15,341 bases of DNA, from NCBI GenBank assembly GCA_038244055.1, contig JBBRTW010000134.1, positions 1-15,341 on the forward strand, in the 5' to 3' direction. Positions 13,392-15,341 of this stretch are shown piece after piece. The translations under genes were made by a program, and so were the position numbers. How positions within the stretch are numbered: position 1 is the first letter of the stretch; each line of letters begins with the position of its first letter. Under the pieces are notes generated by a model. That model had not been told where the DNA came from and did not search any database. It saw nothing but the letters and a program-made list of their open reading frames with translations. The stretch comes from DASPKW01 sp038244055. Its GTDB lineage: Bacteria > Planctomycetota > Phycisphaerae > Tepidisphaerales > Tepidisphaeraceae.

Positions 13392-15341
13392 ATGGACCAC
13401 GATGCGCCCAGCTCGCTCCCCGCACCGGTCAAGGCCGGGCTGCTCATCATCACGATTACCGTGCTGGCGGCCGGTGCGTATTTCTATCGCCACGATACGG
13501 GCGCGCTGGTCATCCTCGGCGGCGGCGTCGCGGGCGTGGCCGCCATGCTGATCGTGTACGGGATGATGCTGCGCAAGCGCCGCCAGCGTCGCTCCGCGCC
13601 CCTGGAGCGCGGCCTGCTCGCAAACGCCGCCAGCCAGCCCTACCGAATCAGCGAGCCCGCCCGCCGCGCCGCTTTGGATGACCTGCGCCAGAAATTCGAA
13701 TCCGGCGTCTCCAAACTGCGCAGCGCGGGGAAAGATATTTACTCCCTCCCCTGGTACGTCATGGTCGGCGAACCCGGCGGCGGAAAAACCGAGGCGATTC
13801 GCCACTCCAATGTCGGCTTCCCGCCCGGCCTCCAGGACTGCACCCAGGGAGCGGGCGGCACACTCAATATGAATTGGTGGTTCACCAACCACGCGATCAT
13901 CCTCGATACCGCCGGGCGGATGATGTTCGAGGAAGTCGCGCCGGGGACCACAGGCGAGTGGGATCAGTTTCTCAAACTGCTGGCCAAGACGCGCGGGAAC
14001 TGCCCGATCAACGGCATGGTGCTGGTCATCCCGGTCGACAGCCTGATTCGCGACAGCGCCCAGGTCATCGAGGCCAAAGCCACCAAGATCGCCGAGCAGC
14101 TCGATCGCATCCAGCGGGCCCTGGGCGTGCGCTTCCCGGTCTATGTGCTGGTGACCAAGTGCGATCTGATCAACGGTTTCCGCGAGTTCTTCGAGGACCT
14201 GACCGACCCCGCCCTGCAGCATCAGATTCTCGGCTGGTCCAACCCCGCGCCACTCGATAAGCAGTTCGATCCGGCCCAGATCGATCAGCATCTGCGCGGC
14301 GTGCGCGACCGCCTCTGCCGCCGCCGCCAGGCGCTGATCATGGACCCCATCCACACCGAAGATTCCGCCAATCGCCGCATCGACCAGGTCGATGCCCTCT
14401 TCGCATTCCCCGATTCATTCTTCAACATCGCCCCGCGCCTGCGAAAATATCTGGAATTGGTCTTCGTCCCGGGAGAGTGGTCGCCCAAACCCCTCTTTCT
14501 GCGCGGGCTCTACTTCACTTCCTCCGTGCGCGAGGGGCAGGCGCTGGATGCGGAGCTCGCCAGAGCGCTGTCGGTTCCCGTGGAGACGCTGCAGGATGAT
14601 GGCAAGAACTGGGATCGCGAGCGGGCGTACTTCCTGCGCGATCTCTTCATGTCCAAGGTCTTCCGCGAGCGCGGCCTGGTCACCCGCGCCGGCAACACCC
14701 GCGCCATGCAGCGCCGCCGCCGCTTCATCGCCATTACCGCCTGTCTCGCGGGTGTCGTCGGCCTGCTCGTCGCCACCTGGACCGGCGCGCACAAACTCGA
14801 TGAATCGCTCGGCCAGCAGACGCGCTATTGGATGGCGGTCGATGCCAACTGGGCCGAGCACGCGCCGGAGTGGGCCATCATCCAACCTGCGCCGACGCCC
14901 GATACCTACACCTACAACGGCGGTTTCGAGGTCGGCCTCGGCGAAGGCCGCGCGGCGCTCGGAGAATTCTTCGCCGATGCCTCCCAGCGGGCCGGCAATC
15001 GCGTCGAAGTGCCCTGGGTTTTCCGCGCCACCTCAATGATTCGCGGCGATATCAACGACCGCCGCAAGCAGGCCTATCGGCGGCTCTACGAGGCGAGCGT
15101 GCTTCGGCCGGTGGTCGAGGCCTGCCGCGCCAAGTTGCGGGCGATCGATCCCGATTCGCAGCAGGGCTGGCCGGCCGGCGCGACCGAGGCGATGGCCGAA
15201 CTGATCCGCCTGGAAATGCAGGCCGGCGGCGCGGCCCCGACGGCGCGGGCGGATGTGCCGCTGCTCAATCTCGATGCGATGATGCGCTTCCTCCTCTCGC
15301 CGGAAGATTACGCCCTCTTCCGCACGGAGCATCGCCAGACC
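13392..15341 (+). CDS. tssM: TssM (IcmF/ImpL) T6SS membrane-complex protein, 5' part
   Basis: TssM is the large inner-membrane protein spanning the periplasm in the T6SS trans-envelope complex. The visible 650 residues have two N-terminal membrane helices (about 13-32 and 37-60), a cytoplasmic NTPase-like domain with PWYVMVGEPGGGKT (Walker A 126-133) and LDTAGR (171-176), the family motif LRGLYFTSSVREG (370-382), and a third membrane helix (about 445-465) leading into the periplasmic region. No stop occurs before the window edge; family members are about 1,100-1,200 residues, so roughly half is missing. An AAGGGAG site at 13378-13384, seven bases upstream, supports the ATG. The one-base gap to tssL indicates translational coupling. 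The intact Walker A suggests that nucleotide binding is kept, although some TssM proteins have lost it. Confidence 0.93.
   Translation, partial: MDHDAPSSLPAPVKAGLLIITITVLAAGAYFYRHDTGALVILGGGVAGVAAMLIVYGMMLRKRRQRRSAPLERGLLANAASQPYRISEPARRAALDDLRQKFESGVSKLRSAGKDIYSLPWYVMVGEPGGGKTEAIRHSNVGFPPGLQDCTQGAGGTLNMNWWFTNHAIILDTAGRMMFEEVAPGTTGEWDQFLKLLAKTRGNCPINGMVLVIPVDSLIRDSAQVIEAKATKIAEQLDRIQRALGVRFPVYVLVTKCDLINGFREFFEDLTDPALQHQILGWSNPAPLDKQFDPAQIDQHLRGVRDRLCRRRQALIMDPIHTEDSANRRIDQVDALFAFPDSFFNIAPRLRKYLELVFVPGEWSPKPLFLRGLYFTSSVREGQALDAELARALSVPVETLQDDGKNWDRERAYFLRDLFMSKVFRERGLVTRAGNTRAMQRRRRFIAITACLAGVVGLLVATWTGAHKLDESLGQQTRYWMAVDANWAEHAPEWAIIQPAPTPDTYTYNGGFEVGLGEGRAALGEFFADASQRAGNRVEVPWVFRATSMIRGDINDRRKQAYRRLYEASVLRPVVEACRAKLRAIDPDSQQGWPAGATEAMAELIRLEMQAGGAAPTARADVPLLNLDAMMRFLLSPEDYALFRTEHRQT

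Noticed and set aside
13254..14354. Minus-strand open frame of 366 codons
   Set aside because: It is antisense to tssL and tssM, which carry clear family motifs.
1..15341. CRISPR array, tRNA, rRNA or insertion sequence
   Set aside because: No regularly spaced direct repeats, no cloverleaf and no transposase-like reading frame were seen.

Overview
The window is high-GC bacterial DNA that looks like a member of the Planctomycetota, possibly of the Phycisphaerae. The evidence is a dockerin-type protein ending in a PEP-CTERM tail, a dispersed inverted repeat and a heptamer repeat of kinds I associate with Planctomycetes/Verrucomicrobia genomes, and weak or absent Shine-Dalgarno sites at several starts. 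The assignment is inferred from gene content only; no rRNA or other marker gene is present.

Layout. (1) 1-575: 3' end of a secreted dockerin/PEP-CTERM protein, followed by a terminator-like hairpin. (2) 696-3263, minus strand: comEC, the inner-membrane DNA-uptake channel with a C-terminal metallo-beta-lactamase domain. (3) 3769-9042, plus strand: three type IV pilus motor ATPases in a row (PilB-like, PilT, second PilB-like), divergent from comEC across a 505-bp gap. The first PilB-like protein has a tetrapeptide-repeat linker, the second a 107-residue disordered N-terminus. A heptamer inverted repeat separates the first ATPase gene from pilT. (4) 9045-9143: a dispersed-type inverted repeat filling the gap to a convergent gene. 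(5) 9146-10612, minus: membrane protein of the HGSNAT/NagX/DUF5009 type. (6) 10753-11259, minus: unrecognised small protein with three 13-residue repeats and a helical C-terminus, preceded by a leader predicted to form four consecutive hairpins. (7) 11571-15341 and beyond, plus: a tightly packed operon encoding an unassigned helical protein (perhaps related to the C-terminal half of T6SS FHA proteins), TssL/DotU and the first 650 residues of TssM/IcmF.

How the genes work together. comEC and the pilus motors suggest a DNA-uptake/twitching module: pilus extension by PilB, retraction by PilT, and DNA passage through ComEC. The right-hand operon is the start of the membrane complex of a type VI secretion system in a phylum where these systems are little described. 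The divergent small protein may be a cargo or accessory of that system, but nothing in its sequence proves this.

Most promising leads: the small repeat protein with its structured leader beside a T6SS operon, the FHA-less first gene of that operon, the repeat linker of the first PilB, and the two repeat elements.
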